NCBI GenBank assembly: GCA_016719385.1
Contig: JADJZA010000008.1
Coordinates: 186,001 to 250,000, forward strand
Length of the DNA: 64,000 nucleotides
Direction: 5' to 3'
Source of the DNA: Candidatus Microthrix subdominans
GTDB taxonomy: Bacteria > Actinomycetota > Acidimicrobiia > Acidimicrobiales > Microtrichaceae
Shown here: one piece after another, positions 32,932 to 40,807 of the stretch
How the letters are laid out: each line of letters opens with the position of its first letter
How positions within the stretch are numbered: position 1 is the first letter of the stretch
Made by a program: the position numbers and the translations under genes
Notes under the pieces: model-generated
Told to the model about the DNA's origin: nothing
Seen by the model: the letters and a program-made list of their open reading frames with translations, nothing else
Databases searched by the model: none

Positions 32932-32953
32932 GTAAGATATCTGCCTAAACTGC

Positions 32954-32982
32954 TTGCCGGATTGCTTGCTCCGGTTTATGGT
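32954..32982 (+). promoter_or_regulatory. Promoter of the 6C RNA
   Basis: TTGCCG (32954-32959) and TATGGT (32977-32982) are separated by 17 bases. Initiation near 32989 would place the first 6C stem at the 5' end of the transcript. Confidence 0.55.
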
Positions 32983-32988
32983 GTCCAT

Positions 32989-33114
32989 ATCAAGACGCCG
33001 AGGGGAACAAATTCCCCCCTCTTCTCCTCGGCTCTGTCAACCGACGGTTACGTCCCCCCGTACCGCGGTTCCCACTGAAGGGCCGGCCCCCCCGCTGGCC
33101 CTTCAGTTCTTTTT
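32989..33114 (+). ncRNA. 6C: 6C small RNA
   Basis: The sequence has the defining features of the actinobacterial 6C RNA: two stem-loops with six cytosines in the loop, then a terminator. The first stem pairs GCCGAGG (32997-33003) with CCTCGGC (33026-33032) and exposes CCCCCC at 33014-33019. The second pairs AACCG (33039-33043) with CGGTT (33066-33070), with CGGTTAC/GTACCG inside, and exposes CCCCCC at 33054-33059. The terminator hairpin also presents six cytosines (33088-33093). 6C RNAs are thought to act by pairing their C-rich loops with G-rich sites on mRNAs. The start is estimated from the promoter. Confidence 0.85.
33074..33114 (+). terminator. Rho-independent terminator of the 6C RNA
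   Basis: ACTGAAGGGCC (33074-33084) pairs with GGCCCTTCAGT (33097-33107), followed by TCTTTTT. The apical loop carries a run of cytosines, so the terminator could take part in target pairing. Confidence 0.88.
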
Positions 33115-33182
33115 GGGGTCGGATCGGGTGGACAAAGTCTGCCCGATCCTGCATGGTTCGCACGAATGGTGTCGTCGCTTGC

Positions 33183-34370
33183 TTAGGCCTCGGGGACGCA
33201 AGGCCCTCGCCCCAGTTGGTTGAGGCCCCGGAGGTCGCCGGGACCGAAGTCCGTGACCAGCGCGGATCCGCGTGGGTTCATGATCTCGCTGGGATCGTCG
33301 ACGTGGTCGAGGCCGACCAGGTGGGCGGCCTCGTGCTTCACCACGGCGACGGCCTCGGCGCGTCCGTTTGGGGAGTAGTCGAGGATGCCGGCGATCTGTG
33401 GCCCGTCCAGCGCAATGACACCGGAGACGTAGACGTCCGTTTGCTGCACGGTCCCGTCGGTGGCGGACGGGGTTTGCACCTCGAGTCGGGTGCCACCGGC
33501 GAACCCCACCACGTCGTCGGCCAGGCGTGGTTCGGCGGTCGGGTCGGTCCAAGCGATGACAACCGGTGACCAACGGCCGTCTGCGCCTCTGACGGTCTCG
33601 CTGACGGTCGACAGTGCGGTGTCGGTCCGCCCCAGCGGTTCGAAGACCAGCCCGGTGGCGGCGCTGACGTCCGTCAGCGCGTCGACGATCACTTTGTCGC
33701 CTCCCGGCGGCGCATCGGCGTCGTTCACCAGGTAGCGGATCGTTCGGCATGGATCGAAGGCGACCGGTTGATCGGAGGTGGGTTGCCGGGCAAGAAACCG
33801 ATAGTTCCCTGCTTCGGTGGGTATCGGCGGCGGCGTGCCGAGCGGTTTCGGGTCGCCGGCCGGGTTCGGAGCAGGTGTCGGCAGGTCGATCGGGTCGGCC
33901 TGCTGAACGACCGCGTCGCCTCCCGCCCATCCAACGGAGGCGGGCGTCGATCCGGCTCCGTCCGCTGCGGCCTTCCCATCGGTTCCCCGTCGCTCGAGCG
34001 GGTTGGTGCCGGCGGAGACCGTCATGATGAGGAGGGCCGCCCCCGACGCGAGGAGCGCTGCGGCGGTGGCGAAGGCCACCCGGCGCAGCCATGGCCGGCG
34101 TCGGGCCGGCGGCTCGTCCGAGAGCCTCTCGTCGGGCCCGTCGTCCGATCCTTCGGCTGTGCCCCAGGCACCCCGGACCCTCGGCGCCGACTCGTCACCG
34201 CTTGTGTTCAGCCGTTCCTGAAGTGCGCGCTTGCGTTGCAGGCGGTCGGCCTGCCGCTGGCGCTCCTCTGCGGAGAGCTCGACGGGCGCTTGCGTCTCAG
34301 GGGCGGGGGAGCCGGAGGGACCCGTCGGGTTCGCCCGCCACCGGGGATCGTCTGGATCGGGGAGTACCAC
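33183..34370 (-). CDS. Membrane-anchored matrixin-like zinc metalloprotease
   Basis: This 395-residue protein has a long charged N-terminal cytosolic part, one membrane span at about residues 98-120 (AFATAAALLASGAALLIMTV) and an extracytoplasmic protease domain. The zinc site is complete: HEAAHLVGLDH (HExxHxxGxxH) followed by the Met-turn in SEIMNP, as in matrixins. Paired cysteines (FDPCRTIRYLVND near the domain start and GRGPCVPEA at the end) may form a disulfide. The GTG at 34370 follows TAGGGT by seven bases. A paralog with the same architecture lies at 34947. Substrates are unknown; the cell-surface location is inferred from the membrane span. Confidence 0.82.
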   Translation of the reverse strand: MVLPDPDDPRWRANPTGPSGSPAPETQAPVELSAEERQRQADRLQRKRALQERLNTSGDESAPRVRGAWGTAEGSDDGPDERLSDEPPARRRPWLRRVAFATAAALLASGAALLIMTVSAGTNPLERRGTDGKAAADGAGSTPASVGWAGGDAVVQQADPIDLPTPAPNPAGDPKPLGTPPPIPTEAGNYRFLARQPTSDQPVAFDPCRTIRYLVNDADAPPGGDKVIVDALTDVSAATGLVFEPLGRTDTALSTVSETVRGADGRWSPVVIAWTDPTAEPRLADDVVGFAGGTRLEVQTPSATDGTVQQTDVYVSGVIALDGPQIAGILDYSPNGRAEAVAVVKHEAAHLVGLDHVDDPSEIMNPRGSALVTDFGPGDLRGLNQLGRGPCVPEA

Positions 34371-34504
34371 GCTCAGGACCCTACTGGGGTGCTGGGTTCG
34401 TCAGTCGTCCGCCCCTCCCTGGCAAAGCCCGGGTGGGGTGGTCGGTCTCGCCGGTCCTGAACCATGGCGAAGAATCACGGGGGGCGTGCTGACTTGGAGC
34501 GTCA

Positions 34505-34510
34505 TAGTGT
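34505..34510 (+). promoter_or_regulatory. -10 element deciding the fibronectin III gene start
   Basis: TAGTGT lies seven bases before the ATG at 34518 and inside the longer in-frame extension from 34464, which argues for the shorter protein. Confidence 0.4.
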
Positions 34511-34517
34511 TGTCCAC

Positions 34518-34892
34518 ATGGACCGTCTGAGCCGTCTCGTTTCCCGCATCAGGTGTTGTGATCAGCCGGATGCGGTCACAGGCGTGACTGTGTCCCCAGG
34601 AGGCGGCAGCGGCGAGGTCGCTGTGACCTGGGTCCCCTCGCCTGCCAGCCAAGGCGTCACCCACTACCGCGTGTACCTGCAGCGGGGCACTGGAACACGC
34701 TGGCACTTGGCTGACGTGACGAACGAGGCTCTCGGCAAGATTCAACCTGGTCGGCTCGGGCTCATCGACGTTCCTGATTACTGGCCGTGGCCGACAGGCG
34801 GCGTGCCGAGTCCTCGCTGTTATGTGGTAGCGGCGGTTGCACGAGGCATAGAGGGCCCCACCTCTGTGGCCACCTGCGGTTCACCACCCTGA
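34518..34892 (+). CDS. Small protein with a fibronectin type III-like domain
   Basis: This protein of 124 residues consists almost wholly of one fibronectin III-like beta sandwich: DAVTGVTVSPGGGSGEVAVT, then WVPSPASQGVTHYRVYLQRG and a closing CYVVAAVARGIEGPTS. The start is taken at ATG 34518, behind TAGTGT; an in-frame ATG at 34464 would add 18 residues. No signal peptide or membrane segment is evident, so secretion is unproven. Its position, on the opposite strand between two paralogous metalloproteases, suggests it may be a partner or substrate, but that is speculation. Confidence 0.6.
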   Translation: MDRLSRLVSRIRCCDQPDAVTGVTVSPGGGSGEVAVTWVPSPASQGVTHYRVYLQRGTGTRWHLADVTNEALGKIQPGRLGLIDVPDYWPWPTGGVPSPRCYVVAAVARGIEGPTSVATCGSPP

Positions 34893-34946
34893 CGGAGCGC
34901 GAGCGGGTGGGTTGTGTGTGCTGAGGCCGAGCCGGGGCGCGGAGTC

Positions 34947-36014
34947 TCAGATCTCGGGGGTGCAGGGCCCCCGACCCAGCTCGTTGAGGCCCAGGAGATC
35001 CCCTGCGGCGAAGTCGGTCACCCCGGCGCTGTTCTCGGGGTTCATCAGCTCGGTGGGGTCGTTGACGTGCTGGAGCCCGACCACGTGGCCCAACTCGTGG
35101 AGCACCACAGCCCGGGCGGCCGCGACGCCCTGCGGGCTCTCGCGGGCGATCATCTCGATCTGCGGGCCATCGAGGGCGATCACGCCGGTGACGAAGGTTG
35201 CGGTGGTCACGCGTCGCCCGTCGACCTCGACGTCGTCGACCTCCAGCCAGGCGCTACCACCCTGCCCAGCGACTGCGTCAGCGAGGTCCGGCTGCTGTTC
35301 GGGCGTTGTCCAGCCGATCACCACCGGGGCCCATTGGTCGCCGTAGCGATCGGGCTGGTAGGCCTCCCGCTTCACGTCCGGCGCCTCGTCAGTTGTACCC
35401 GAGTATTCGAACACCAAGCCGGTAGCGGCGCTCGTCGCATCGATCGCCTGGGCGAGCATGACGTCGGCTCCGGGCGGGGCCGCCGCGTCGTTGACGACGT
35501 AGCGGATGGTGCGGCACGGGTCATACGTCACCGGCTTATCGGGGGCGTCGGGTCGCATCTGCACAAACGCGTAGCTGCCGCCGGGTTGTGGCCGTGGCGG
35601 CGGGTTGCCCAGCGGAGTGTCGCTGGCGTCGGATGGAGGAGAGGGGCGCCCCTCCGCCGTCGTTCGCTGGCCGAACACCGTGCCGGATCCGGTCCAACCG
35701 ATGCCGCCCGCACCCGAGTCGCTCCAGCGCTCGGCCGTGAGCACCCCGGCGACGAGCGCTACGACGGCGAGCATGGCAACGAACCGGTTTCCCGATTGCC
35801 GTTGGCGCCGACCTGTTCTGCGCCGTCGTTGTCCCCTGTGGCCCGAGCCGGCATGGTCATCCGCATGCGCCCCGAACTCGGCGTGGACTTGGCGTCGGTA
35901 CGCGTCGAGGCGTTGTTGCTCGGCGAGCCGTTCGGCCAGTGCGCGCTGGCGCCGCATACGCTCCGCCGACTGCTCGTCGGGGGGCCAGCCGCCTCCTGGT
36001 GGGGTCATGGTCAC
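34947..36014 (-). CDS. Membrane-anchored matrixin-like zinc metalloprotease (paralog)
   Basis: This protein of 355 residues has the same design as the gene at 33183: a basic cytosolic N-terminus, a membrane span (RFVAMLAVVALVAGVLTAER), a Pro-rich linker and a protease domain with HELGHVVGLQH and the Met-turn TELMNP. Shared blocks such as YDPCRTIRYVVNDAAAPPGA, ATSAATGLVFE, VIALDGPQI and NELGRGPC show that the two arose by duplication. The GTG at 36014 lies seven bases after TAGCCT (36027-36022). An open frame continues upstream to 37547 but is the antisense of the acyltransferase gene. Confidence 0.83.
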   Translation of the reverse strand: MTMTPPGGGWPPDEQSAERMRRQRALAERLAEQQRLDAYRRQVHAEFGAHADDHAGSGHRGQRRRRTGRRQRQSGNRFVAMLAVVALVAGVLTAERWSDSGAGGIGWTGSGTVFGQRTTAEGRPSPPSDASDTPLGNPPPRPQPGGSYAFVQMRPDAPDKPVTYDPCRTIRYVVNDAAAPPGADVMLAQAIDATSAATGLVFEYSGTTDEAPDVKREAYQPDRYGDQWAPVVIGWTTPEQQPDLADAVAGQGGSAWLEVDDVEVDGRRVTTATFVTGVIALDGPQIEMIARESPQGVAAARAVVLHELGHVVGLQHVNDPTELMNPENSAGVTDFAAGDLLGLNELGRGPCTPEI

Positions 36015-36021
36015 CGGGGCA

Positions 36022-36027
36022 AGGCTA
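36022..36027 (-). promoter_or_regulatory. -10 element deciding the second protease start
   Basis: TAGCCT on the minus strand lies seven bases before the GTG at 36014, favouring that codon over the ATG two codons inside. Confidence 0.4.
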
Positions 36028-36116
36028 CCGAAGGCGGTTGCACACCGGTCCTCGCCCGACCGTCCGTCGAGCACTTCGGGCAATGAACGCCGGACCGTTC
36101 GGGTAGCTTGCCACCG

Positions 36117-37577
36117 ATGGCTGCTACACCTGATCGGTCCGACCCCGCCCCCGACGCCCCTCGTGGGGCGGCGTTCTTTGACCTCGACCGAACGCTGCTG
36201 CGCGGTGCCTCGGGCCGTGTCTACGGCGAAGCGCTTCGCCGGGTGGGTCTGGGCCCTCGCCGCACCGCGATCGAAGATGTCGTCTTTGGCATCTTCGACA
36301 CGATCGGAGAGACCCTGCCCGCGATGTTCATCACCCGTCAGGGCGTGCGGGCCACCAAGGGCTGGCCCCGGGCCAAGGTGCGCGAGGCCGCCGAGTGGGC
36401 CGCCCCGCACCTGGTCGAGATCCTCCAGCCGTGGGCTCACCAACTCTTCGACGAGCATCGGGCGGCCGGCCGTCCGATGGTGATGGCGACGACCACCCCG
36501 TTTGACCTGGTCGAACCGCTGGCCGAAGCGCTCGGCCTCGACGGCGTGATCGCCACCCGCTACGAGGCCGTCGACGGCAAGTTCACCGGCCGGGTGGACG
36601 GCCATTACGTATGGGGGCGGGGCAAGCTCGAGGCGGTGGCCGACTGGGCCGAGGACCACGGCGTCGATCTCGACGCCAGCTACGCCTATTCGGACAGCTA
36701 CTACGACCAGCATCTGCTCGGCGCTGTCGGCCATGGGGTGGCGGTCAACCCCGACCCGCGCTTGGCGCTGCTGGCGATCGCCAAGGGGTGGCCCCAGATT
36801 CACCTGGACGCACCGCCCGGGGTGCCCAAGTTTCTCGGCGTCGAGCCCCAGCAGGTGTTGTTCCAGCTGGTGCGTAGCGAGTTCTTCCCCTACGTGCGCT
36901 TCGACATCGATGGGGTCGACCTGTTGCCCAAGGAGGGTCCGGCGCTGATCGTCGGCAATCACCGCTCCTACTTCGACCCGATCGCCGTCGGGGTCCTTTT
37001 GGCCAAAGCGGGTCGTCCGGTGCGCTTCCTGGGAAAGAAGGAGGTGTTCGACGCCCCGGTGGTCGGCGAGTTCGCCAAGGCGATGGGTGGCATCCGGGTG
37101 GAGCGGGGCAGCGGCTCCGACGAACCGCTGGCCGCCGCCGAGGAGGCGTTGGCGGCGGGGGAGGTGGTGGCGCTGATGCCTCAGGGCACCATCCCGCGCG
37201 GTCAGGCGTTCTTCGATCCCGAGCTCAAGGGCCGCTGGGGGGCCGCCCAGTTGGCCAAGGCGTCCAAGGCGCCGGTGATACCCATCGGCGTGTGGGGCAC
37301 CGAGCACGTCTGGCCCCGCAGTTCCAAGCTGCCCCACGTATGGAACGTCTTGTCTCCGCCGACGGTGCGCCTGCGGGTGGGCCGCCCGGTCGACCTCAAA
37401 TACCGCTCCCCTGCGCGCGACACCGAGCGCATCATGGACGCGCTGGTCGACCTGTTGCCCGCCGAGGCCCGCAACGCGTACGAGCCCAGCGAGGAGGAGC
37501 TGGCCTCCACCTATCCCTCGGGACGGATCGAGACCGACGGCGACCATGAGGCCGAACGACGGCCCGGCACCGACTGA
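36117..37577 (+). CDS. HAD hydrolase fused to a 1-acylglycerol-3-phosphate acyltransferase
   Basis: This 486-residue two-domain protein has a HAD phosphatase of the SerB-like type (FFDLDRTLLRGASGRVYGEA, ATTTPFDLVEPLAEALG and AYSDSYYDQHLLGAVGHGVA) over residues about 15-225. A PlsC-type acyltransferase over residues 255-450 carries the catalytic NHRSYFDPIAVG and the phosphate-binding MPQGTIPRGQAF. Such fusions occur in actinobacteria (mycobacterial PlsC-like proteins) and are thought to act in glycerolipid synthesis, the HAD part perhaps removing a phosphate. The ATG at 36117 lies seven bases after TAGCTT (36104-36109). Confidence 0.88.
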   Translation: MAATPDRSDPAPDAPRGAAFFDLDRTLLRGASGRVYGEALRRVGLGPRRTAIEDVVFGIFDTIGETLPAMFITRQGVRATKGWPRAKVREAAEWAAPHLVEILQPWAHQLFDEHRAAGRPMVMATTTPFDLVEPLAEALGLDGVIATRYEAVDGKFTGRVDGHYVWGRGKLEAVADWAEDHGVDLDASYAYSDSYYDQHLLGAVGHGVAVNPDPRLALLAIAKGWPQIHLDAPPGVPKFLGVEPQQVLFQLVRSEFFPYVRFDIDGVDLLPKEGPALIVGNHRSYFDPIAVGVLLAKAGRPVRFLGKKEVFDAPVVGEFAKAMGGIRVERGSGSDEPLAAAEEALAAGEVVALMPQGTIPRGQAFFDPELKGRWGAAQLAKASKAPVIPIGVWGTEHVWPRSSKLPHVWNVLSPPTVRLRVGRPVDLKYRSPARDTERIMDALVDLLPAEARNAYEPSEEELASTYPSGRIETDGDHEAERRPGTD

Positions 37578-37621
37578 CGCGCCACCGATGGGGCGCTGAG
37601 AAGTGACCCGAGAGGAGTGAG

Positions 37622-38857
37622 ATGGCCAAGACCGCGTTTCTTCACCCGTTCGCTCGTCCAGCCGCCGACGAGTTCGTCAACATCGTGCGCGGTGAGGGCG
37701 CCGCGGTGTGGGACGACGACGGCAACCGCTACGTCGATGCCATGGCCTCGCTGTGGTATTGCCAGGTGGGCCACGGTCGACTCGAGATCGCAGAGGCGGT
37801 CGCCGCGCAGATGGGTGCGCTGGAGGCGTTTCACACCTTCGAGATGTTCACGAACGACCCCGCCGAGCGGCTCTGCGCGGCGCTGGCGAAACGCTCGCCG
37901 ATGCCGGACACCCGGGTGTTTCTCACCGATTCGGGCTCCGGGGCGGTGGAGACCGCGCTCAAGCTCAGCCGGCTGTACTGGGCGTGGCAGGATCAGCCCG
38001 AACGACGGGTGGTCATCGCTCGTCAACGGGCCTACCACGGGGTTGGCTACGGCGGCACCACCGCCCAGGGGCTGCCCGCCAACCGCGAAGGGTGGGGCGA
38101 GCTGCTGGCCGACGTCGTGCACGCCGAGGCCGACGACCTGGCCCAGGTGAAGGAACTCTTTGCCGCCTACGAGGGGCGCGTCGCCGCAGTGATCACTGAG
38201 CCGCTCCAGGGCGCCGCCGGCGTCTACCCGCCCCAGCCCGGTTACCTGGAGGGTCTGCGGGCGTTGTGCGATGAGCACGGCGCTTTGCTCATCTTCGACG
38301 AGGTGGTCAGCGGTTTCGGCCGGCTCGGTCACTGGTGGGGAGCCCAGCGCTACCAGGTGACCCCCGACCTCATGTGCTTCGCCAAGGGCGCCACGTCGGG
38401 CTATCTGCCGCTGGGCGGCGTGCTCACCAGCGAAAAGGTCAACGCCGTGCTCGAGGCCGACGACACCCGCATGCTGCGCCACGGCTTCACCTACTCGGGG
38501 CACCCCACGGTGTGCGCCGCCGCGCTGGCCAACCTGGCGATCATCGAGGATGAGGGCTTGCTCGAGCGGGCGGTTCGCATCGGCGACCGCCTCGGCCCTG
38601 CGCTCGGTGCGCTCGTGGACGAGGGCCTGGCCTCCGAGCTGCGCGGGACCGACGGCGTGTGGGCGCTGGGCCTGGGCGACGGGGTGGCCCCGGCGGCGGT
38701 GCGCGACCACATGCTGGCCGCTGGGGTGATCCCCCGGCCGATCCCGGCGGCGACCGTGGCGTTCTGCCCACCGTTGGTGATCGGCGACGACGACCTCGAC
38801 CTCATCGTCGACGCCACCCGCAAGGCGCTGGCCGACCTGGCCGAAGCGCAAGCCTGA
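37622..38857 (+). CDS. Class III (omega) aminotransferase
   Basis: This PLP-dependent aminotransferase has 411 residues. Landmarks are VWDDDGNRYVDAMASLWYCQ, the cofactor region TDSGSGAVETALKL, ITEPLQGAAGVYPP, LLIFDEVVSGFGRLG and the Schiff-base lysine in CFAKGATSGYLPLGG. Class III enzymes act on terminal amines such as putrescine, 4-aminobutyrate or beta-alanine; the exact substrate is not fixed. GAGAGGAG precedes the ATG at 37622 by four bases. It is followed within three bases by an FAD amine oxidoreductase gene, and a second aminotransferase lies at 40808, in a region rich in polyamine genes. Confidence 0.9.
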   Translation: MAKTAFLHPFARPAADEFVNIVRGEGAAVWDDDGNRYVDAMASLWYCQVGHGRLEIAEAVAAQMGALEAFHTFEMFTNDPAERLCAALAKRSPMPDTRVFLTDSGSGAVETALKLSRLYWAWQDQPERRVVIARQRAYHGVGYGGTTAQGLPANREGWGELLADVVHAEADDLAQVKELFAAYEGRVAAVITEPLQGAAGVYPPQPGYLEGLRALCDEHGALLIFDEVVSGFGRLGHWWGAQRYQVTPDLMCFAKGATSGYLPLGGVLTSEKVNAVLEADDTRMLRHGFTYSGHPTVCAAALANLAIIEDEGLLERAVRIGDRLGPALGALVDEGLASELRGTDGVWALGLGDGVAPAAVRDHMLAAGVIPRPIPAATVAFCPPLVIGDDDLDLIVDATRKALADLAEAQA

Positions 38858-38859
38858 CC

Positions 38860-40290
38860 GTGGGCGCTTCGACGGGTCCCAACCCCGGAGATGCGACGGT
38901 CAGGGCCATGCTGGCCGACGCCGAGCTGGCACCGTTCTGGCTGAGCCGCCCGGAGGTCCCGCTGCCGCCCCAGCCCCCGCTTCGGGGCCACCACCGGGCC
39001 GATCTGGTGATCATCGGCGCTGGTTTCACCGGCCTGTGGGCGGCCCATCAGGCGCTGGACGACGAGCCGGGCCGTGACGTGTTGGTGATCGATGCCTCCG
39101 GCCCCGGCGATGGGGCCTCGGGGCGCAACGGCGGCTTTTGCGACTCCTCGATCACCCACGGCACTGCCAACGGCATGTCGCACTGGCCGGACGACTACCC
39201 CACGCTGCACCGGCTGGGAAACGAGAACCTCCAGGGACTGCTCGCCGATCTGGAACGCCACGAAATCGACGCCCGCTGGGAGCCGGTCGGCGAGCTGGAC
39301 GTGGCCAACGCCCCGTGGCAGCTGGAGGACCTGCTCGGCGGGGTGTCGCTGCTGGAACAGGCGGGGGAGCGGGTGACCGTGCTCGACCGCGACGCCGTGC
39401 AGGCCGAGGTGGCCTCGCCAACGTTCGTCGGTGGCATCTGGCGCCACGACAACGTGGGGTTGCTCGACCCTGGACGCCTGGTGGCCGGGTTACGGGCGGC
39501 GCTGGTGCGGCGCGGTGGACGTCTGGCGGATCACACCTCAGCCGAGGGGCTGGAACGCACCGACGCCGGCGTGGCGGTGCGGGGGCACGGGCTGCGGGTG
39601 GAGGCGGGCAAGGCGCTGGTGGCGACCAACGCGTTTCCCGGTCTGGTGCCCGCCATCCGCCACCATGTGGTGCCGGTGTACGACCACGTGCTGGTGACCG
39701 AACCGCTCACCGCCGCACAGCGCCAGTCGCTGGGCTGGGCCAACCGCCAGGGCATCGGCGACGCCGCCAACCAGTTTCACTACTTCCGGCTCACCCCCGA
39801 CGACCGGGTGCTGTGGGGTGGCTACGACGCCATCTACCACTACGGCGGCAAGCTCGGCCCGGCGGTGGAGGCCAACCAACCCACCGAGTCGATGCTGGCC
39901 GCCCAGCTGCTGGGGTGCTTCCCGCAGCTGGAGGGCGTGCGCATCAGCCATCGCTGGGGCGGACCGATCGGCACGACCACCCGGTTTGCGTTCACCGCAG
40001 GCTCGCGGTGGGACGACCGCGTGGCCTGGGCGGTGGGCTACACCGGGCTGGGGGTGGGGGCGACCCGGTTCGCCTCCAGGGTGGCGCTGGACCTGCTGGC
40101 CGGCGCCGACACCGAGCGCACCCGCCTGGCCATGGTGCGCCGGCCGCCGGTGCCGTGGCCGCCCGAACCGGTGCGCTGGGCGGGCATCACGCTCACCCGA
40201 CGGGCGATCGCCAAGGCCGACCGCAACGATGGGCGCCGCGGGCCCTGGCTTCGGCTGCTCGATGCCGCCGGGGTCGGCTTCGACAGCTGA
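38860..40290 (+). CDS. FAD-dependent amine oxidoreductase (DAO family, PuuB-like)
   Basis: This protein of about 476 residues belongs to the D-amino-acid oxidase fold and resembles gamma-glutamylputrescine oxidases. The FAD-binding motif is DLVIIGAGFTGLWAAHQAL, followed by DASGPGDGASGRNGGFCDSS, typical of the PuuB-like group; the C-terminal part has VAWAVGYTGLGVGATRFASR. The GTG at 38860 is two bases after the aminotransferase stop and gives coupling; an ATG at 38908 is a plausible alternative that still leaves the whole FAD domain. A second family member lies at 50381. Confidence 0.83.
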   Translation: MGASTGPNPGDATVRAMLADAELAPFWLSRPEVPLPPQPPLRGHHRADLVIIGAGFTGLWAAHQALDDEPGRDVLVIDASGPGDGASGRNGGFCDSSITHGTANGMSHWPDDYPTLHRLGNENLQGLLADLERHEIDARWEPVGELDVANAPWQLEDLLGGVSLLEQAGERVTVLDRDAVQAEVASPTFVGGIWRHDNVGLLDPGRLVAGLRAALVRRGGRLADHTSAEGLERTDAGVAVRGHGLRVEAGKALVATNAFPGLVPAIRHHVVPVYDHVLVTEPLTAAQRQSLGWANRQGIGDAANQFHYFRLTPDDRVLWGGYDAIYHYGGKLGPAVEANQPTESMLAAQLLGCFPQLEGVRISHRWGGPIGTTTRFAFTAGSRWDDRVAWAVGYTGLGVGATRFASRVALDLLAGADTERTRLAMVRRPPVPWPPEPVRWAGITLTRRAIAKADRNDGRRGPWLRLLDAAGVGFDS

Positions 40291-40308
40291 GGTGGTGCGA
40301 GGGGTTGG

Positions 40309-40794
40309 CTACCGGGCGCCCCAGGCGTAGGACTGCTTCTCGAGGTGGAGGTAGGTGAACACCTCGGTGCTGACCACGCCACCCAGCATGCGCACCCGGG
40401 AGTCGAGCAGCTCCAAGAGATCGGCGGGTCCAGTGCACACCACCTCCAGCAGCAGGTCGAAGCGGCCGGAGGTGACCACGACGTAGTTGAACTCGACAAC
40501 CTCGGCCAGCTGCGACGCCAGGGTCTTGAGGTCGCCGGTGGCCCGGACCCCCACCATGGCCTGCAGTGTGAACCCCAGGCGCAGCGGGTCGGTGATCGCC
40601 ACCACCTCGATCACCTTGGAATCGGTCAATCGCTGCACCCGCTGGCGCACGGCGGCCTGCGACAGGCCCACCTCAGGGCCGAGCTGGGCGTAGCTCATGC
40701 GACCGTCCAACTGGAGCTCGCGGATGATCGCCTTGTCGATCTCGTCGAGCTGCACCTGACCGGACGTGCCGTTGTCGTTCACCGGATCGTCCAC
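40309..40794 (-). CDS. Lrp/AsnC-family transcriptional regulator
   Basis: This 161-residue regulator has an N-terminal helix-turn-helix (LDEIDKAIIRELQLDGRMSY, then GPEVGLSQAAVRQRVQRLTD) and a C-terminal RAM ligand-binding domain (VVEFNYVVVTSGRFDLLLEV). Lrp/AsnC proteins respond to amino acids or related small molecules. It begins at a GTG 13 bases after the stop of the aminotransferase gene, as the last gene of the pot-aminotransferase operon, and is convergent with the FAD oxidoreductase gene. Control of the surrounding amine island is a reasonable inference. Confidence 0.9.
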   Translation of the reverse strand: MDDPVNDNGTSGQVQLDEIDKAIIRELQLDGRMSYAQLGPEVGLSQAAVRQRVQRLTDSKVIEVVAITDPLRLGFTLQAMVGVRATGDLKTLASQLAEVVEFNYVVVTSGRFDLLLEVVCTGPADLLELLDSRVRMLGGVVSTEVFTYLHLEKQSYAWGAR

Positions 40795-40807
40795 GTTGCA
40801 ATGTCGG

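Noticed and set aside
36015..37547. Extension of the second protease frame to 37547
   Set aside because: It is antisense to the HAD-acyltransferase gene and shows no protein family; the protease starts at GTG 36014.
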